A DNA stretch of 6,334 nt from the NCBI GenBank assembly GCA_014384515.1, contig JACNFS010000092.1, forward strand, positions 9,380-15,713, in the 5' to 3' direction. The position numbers and the translations under genes were made by a program. Position 1 is the stretch's first letter; the number at the start of each line of letters is the position of its first letter. The DNA comes from Dehalococcoidia bacterium (GTDB taxonomy: Bacteria > Chloroflexota > Dehalococcoidia > GIF9 > UBA5629). The notes beneath the pieces are model-generated. The model did no database searches, was not told where the DNA came from, and saw only the letters and a list, made by a program, of their open reading frames with translations. Shown piece by piece: positions 4,404-6,334 of the stretch.

Positions 4404-6334
4404 ACTGCCGCTCCCACTTTCTGTAAATCAGCTAGCCTTCCTTTGTATTCACAGGCTGTGCATTTTGCCCAGCCATCTCGATATGTAATGAGGAGCTTGC
4501 CGCATTGGGGGCAAGGCTGAGGAAGCGGCCTGCGGTTGGTAGCAAACTGACATTGTGGGAAGCCGCTGCAGCCGTAAAAGACGCGCTTTTTCTTACTCAC
4601 CCTTTCTACTAGCTCTCTTCCACATTGGGGACAGGCAACGCCAACTTTGATTAAGAAGGGCATTGTCCTTTTACATTCAGGATAGCCACTGCAGGCCAGG
4701 AATTTACCGTAGCGCCCCATCTTTATTAGCATGGGACGACCACAATCAGGGCAGATTTCCTCTGTCATCTTGACAATTCTGATTTTCTCTATCGCTCCGG
4801 AAGCTATGCGTAATACTTCTTCGAACGGTGTGTAGAAGCCTCTCAAAACCGACACCCATTCCTTCTTGCCCTGAGCAATCTCATCAAGCTCCTTCTCCAG
4901 TCGGGCAGTGAAACTCAGGTCAACGATTTTGGGGAAGTGCTGAGTCAAGAGATCATTGACGACAACCCCCACCACGTCAGGACAAAGCTTACCACTCTCC
5001 TTGACCACATAGCCTCTTTCTTGAATAGTGGATAGAATTGGGGCGTAGGTGCTCGGACGCCCGATTCCCTTCTGCTCCAGTGCCTTTATTAATGTAGCTT
5101 CAGTATAGCGGGGTGGAGGCTGAGTAAAATGCTGTTCTGGAAAGAGCTGCAGCAATACCAGTTCATCACCTGCTTTCAACTCAGGAAGACGAACAGCCTT
5201 TTGGTCTTCATTCTCATCTTCATCTTTTCCCTCGCTGTAGAGAGATATGAAACCCGGGAATTTGATTGTGGAGCTGGTTGCTCTCAGTAGATATTGCTTT
5301 TGGGATTCAGAACATTCTGCTTCTACTTCTACAGTGGTAGTGTCAAGCAATGCCGCTGCCATCTGGCTTGCTACCATTCGCTTCCAGATAAGCTCATAAA
5401 GCCTGATCTGCTCTGGTTTGAGATAGGCGCCGAGCTGGCCTGGTTCCCGATGAGTTCTCGTCGGCCGAATAGCTTCGTGAGCCTCTTGGGCCCATTTCGC
5501 CTTTTTCCCAAAAGAACGCGGCTGAGGAGGTAGGAACTGACTACCATATTTGCTTTTGATGAAGTCTCTAGTCTCGGCTATGGCACTCGCCGCCACACGA
5601 GTGGAATCGGTACGCATATAGGTAATAAGCCCCACCGAGCCCTCTTCACCAATGGATATACCTTCATAAAGTTGCTGAGCGATAATCATAGTGCGTTTGG
5701 GGGCAAACCGCAGCTTGCGCCAGGCTTCCTGTTGCAGGGTACTGGTGATGAATGGCGGCGCTGGCTGACGAGACGCCTCCTTCATTTGTACCGCCCTGAC
5801 GGCATAGTCAGCCTTATCTAGTTCAGCTTTGAGTGTGTCGGCTTCCTCCTGACTGGGTATCTCCAGCTTTGTACCATCGGCCAGACCCATAAGTAGTGCT
5901 CGGAAACCGGTTTTCTGAGGTTTGGGCAACCTCTTGGTCAGCTCAGCCTCAATAGTCCAGTACTCTGCGGAAACGAAGTTTTCAATCTCTCGCTCGCGGT
6001 CAACAACAATCCTCACAGCCGCTGACTGAACCCTGCCAGCCGAGAGCCCTCTCTGCACTTTACGCCATAATAATGGACTTAGCTTGTAGCCAACCAACCT
6101 GTCCAAGAGACGACGCGCCTGTTGAGCATCAACCAAATTCATGTCAATAGAACGAGGATTACGAAAAGCCTGCTCCACAGCCTCCTTAGTTATCTCATGA
6201 AAGACAACACGACGGATAGGCACCTCGCCCTTATCGAGTTTAGCTGCTTCAATCAAATGCCAGGAAATTGCCTCTCCCTCTCGGTCAGGATCAGTAGCCA
6301 GATAAATTGCCGATGCACCGTCAGCCGATTTCTT
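4400..6334 (-). CDS. topA: DNA topoisomerase I, type IA (5' end beyond window)
   Basis: Relaxes negatively supercoiled DNA by cutting and passing one strand, using a covalent 5'-phosphotyrosine and Mg2+. The frame is open to the right edge, so 644 C-terminal residues are visible and roughly the first 95-100 are missing, judged against E. coli TopA. In window numbering, the TOPRIM metal motif ATDPDREGEAISWH (13-26) gives D15, D17 and E19. The cleavage motif GLITYMRTDSTR places the catalytic tyrosine at about 239 (bases 5618-5620). YTEATLIKALEQKGIGRPSTYA (410-431) is a further family block. The C-terminal tail has three complete four-cysteine zinc ribbons: C528/C531/C548/C554, C568/C571/C589/C595 and C608/C611/C625/C628 (bases 4451-4753). 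An acidic stretch (GKDEDENEDQK, about 369-379) probably forms a flexible loop. The TTG at 6256 lies inside the TOPRIM domain and is not the real start. It is the furthest upstream gene visible in the operon, and its stop is shared with aroQ. Confidence 0.97.
   Translation of the reverse strand, partial: KKSADGASAIYLATDPDREGEAISWHLIEAAKLDKGEVPIRRVVFHEITKEAVEQAFRNPRSIDMNLVDAQQARRLLDRLVGYKLSPLLWRKVQRGLSAGRVQSAAVRIVVDREREIENFVSAEYWTIEAELTKRLPKPQKTGFRALLMGLADGTKLEIPSQEEADTLKAELDKADYAVRAVQMKEASRQPAPPFITSTLQQEAWRKLRFAPKRTMIIAQQLYEGISIGEEGSVGLITYMRTDSTRVAASAIAETRDFIKSKYGSQFLPPQPRSFGKKAKWAQEAHEAIRPTRTHREPGQLGAYLKPEQIRLYELIWKRMVASQMAAALLDTTTVEVEAECSESQKQYLLRATSSTIKFPGFISLYSEGKDEDENEDQKAVRLPELKAGDELVLLQLFPEQHFTQPPPRYTEATLIKALEQKGIGRPSTYAPILSTIQERGYVVKESGKLCPDVVGVVVNDLLTQHFPKIVDLSFTARLEKELDEIAQGKKEWVSVLRGFYTPFEEVLRIASGAIEKIRIVKMTEEICPDCGRPMLIKMGRYGKFLACSGYPECKRTMPFLIKVGVACPQCGRELVERVSKKKRVFYGCSGFPQCQFATNRRPLPQPCPQCGKLLITYRDGWAKCTACEYKGRLADLQKVGAAV
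4411..4415 (-). promoter_or_regulatory. Ribosome binding site of aroQ
   Basis: GGGAG on the minus strand lies seven bases before the aroQ ATG (4403), within the last codons of topA. Together with the ATGA overlap it fixes the aroQ start. Confidence 0.6.

Larger units (their letters stand above)
1..6334 (-). other. Probable single operon: topA-aroQ-peptidase-efp-PHP-formyltransferase-HAD
   Basis: All seven genes share one strand, and five of the six junctions overlap: 4400-4403 (ATGA), 3957-3960 (GTGA), 2869 (one base, TGATG), 1639-1645 (seven bases) and 827-830 (ATGA). The sixth, efp/PHP, has a gap of 4 bases at 2305-2308. There is no room for a terminator or a conventional intergenic promoter, so co-transcription from a promoter to the right of the window is the simplest reading. 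Promoters inside coding sequence cannot be excluded. The operon may extend past both edges. Confidence 0.8.

Noticed and set aside
5294..5533. Plus-strand open frame of 79 codons opposite topA.
   Set aside because: The minus-strand topA sequence is strongly conserved here, and the plus-strand product has no family features.
6254..6256. TTG as a possible start of topA.
   Set aside because: The same frame continues upstream to the window edge and encodes the TOPRIM motif ATDPDREGEAISWH, so the true start is outside the window.

Overview
The window is one densely packed block of seven genes, all on the minus strand, with no intergenic stretch longer than 4 bases. Read in the direction of transcription (right to left) the order is: topA (DNA topoisomerase I, 5' end beyond the right edge), aroQ (type II 3-dehydroquinate dehydratase), an M24B Xaa-Pro peptidase, efp (elongation factor P), a short PHP-domain phosphoesterase, a divergent PurN-like formyltransferase, and a HAD-superfamily hydrolase that runs off the left edge.

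The organism is a bacterium of roughly even base composition. The aroQ / Xaa-Pro peptidase / efp trio is a familiar bacterial arrangement (yqhS-yqhT-efp in Bacillus). The style of the proteins and the addition of PHP, formyltransferase-like and HAD genes suggest Chloroflexota, possibly Dehalococcoidia. That placement is an inference from memory and not a search result.

The genes join by overlapping stop/start signals: ATGA (topA/aroQ), GTGA (aroQ/peptidase), TGATG (peptidase/efp), a 4-base gap (efp/PHP), a 7-base overlap (PHP/formyltransferase) and ATGA (formyltransferase/HAD). This strongly suggests one polycistronic message with translational coupling. Three of the six visible starts are not ATG: GTG for the peptidase, TTG for PHP and TTG for the formyltransferase. 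No promoter, terminator, RNA gene, repeat array or mobile element is visible.

The right half (2309-6334) is housekeeping: DNA supercoiling, the shikimate pathway, proline-peptide turnover and relief of polyproline ribosome stalling. The left part (1-2304) is less ordinary. It holds three small enzymes of recognisable fold but unclear substrate. The formyltransferase-like protein keeps the catalytic Asn/His/Asp but has lost the phosphate-loop sequence of PurN. The HAD protein has Glu where the second motif-I Asp normally sits. These three genes are the best candidates for an uncharacterised function. All proteins appear cytosolic; no signal peptides or membrane segments are evident.
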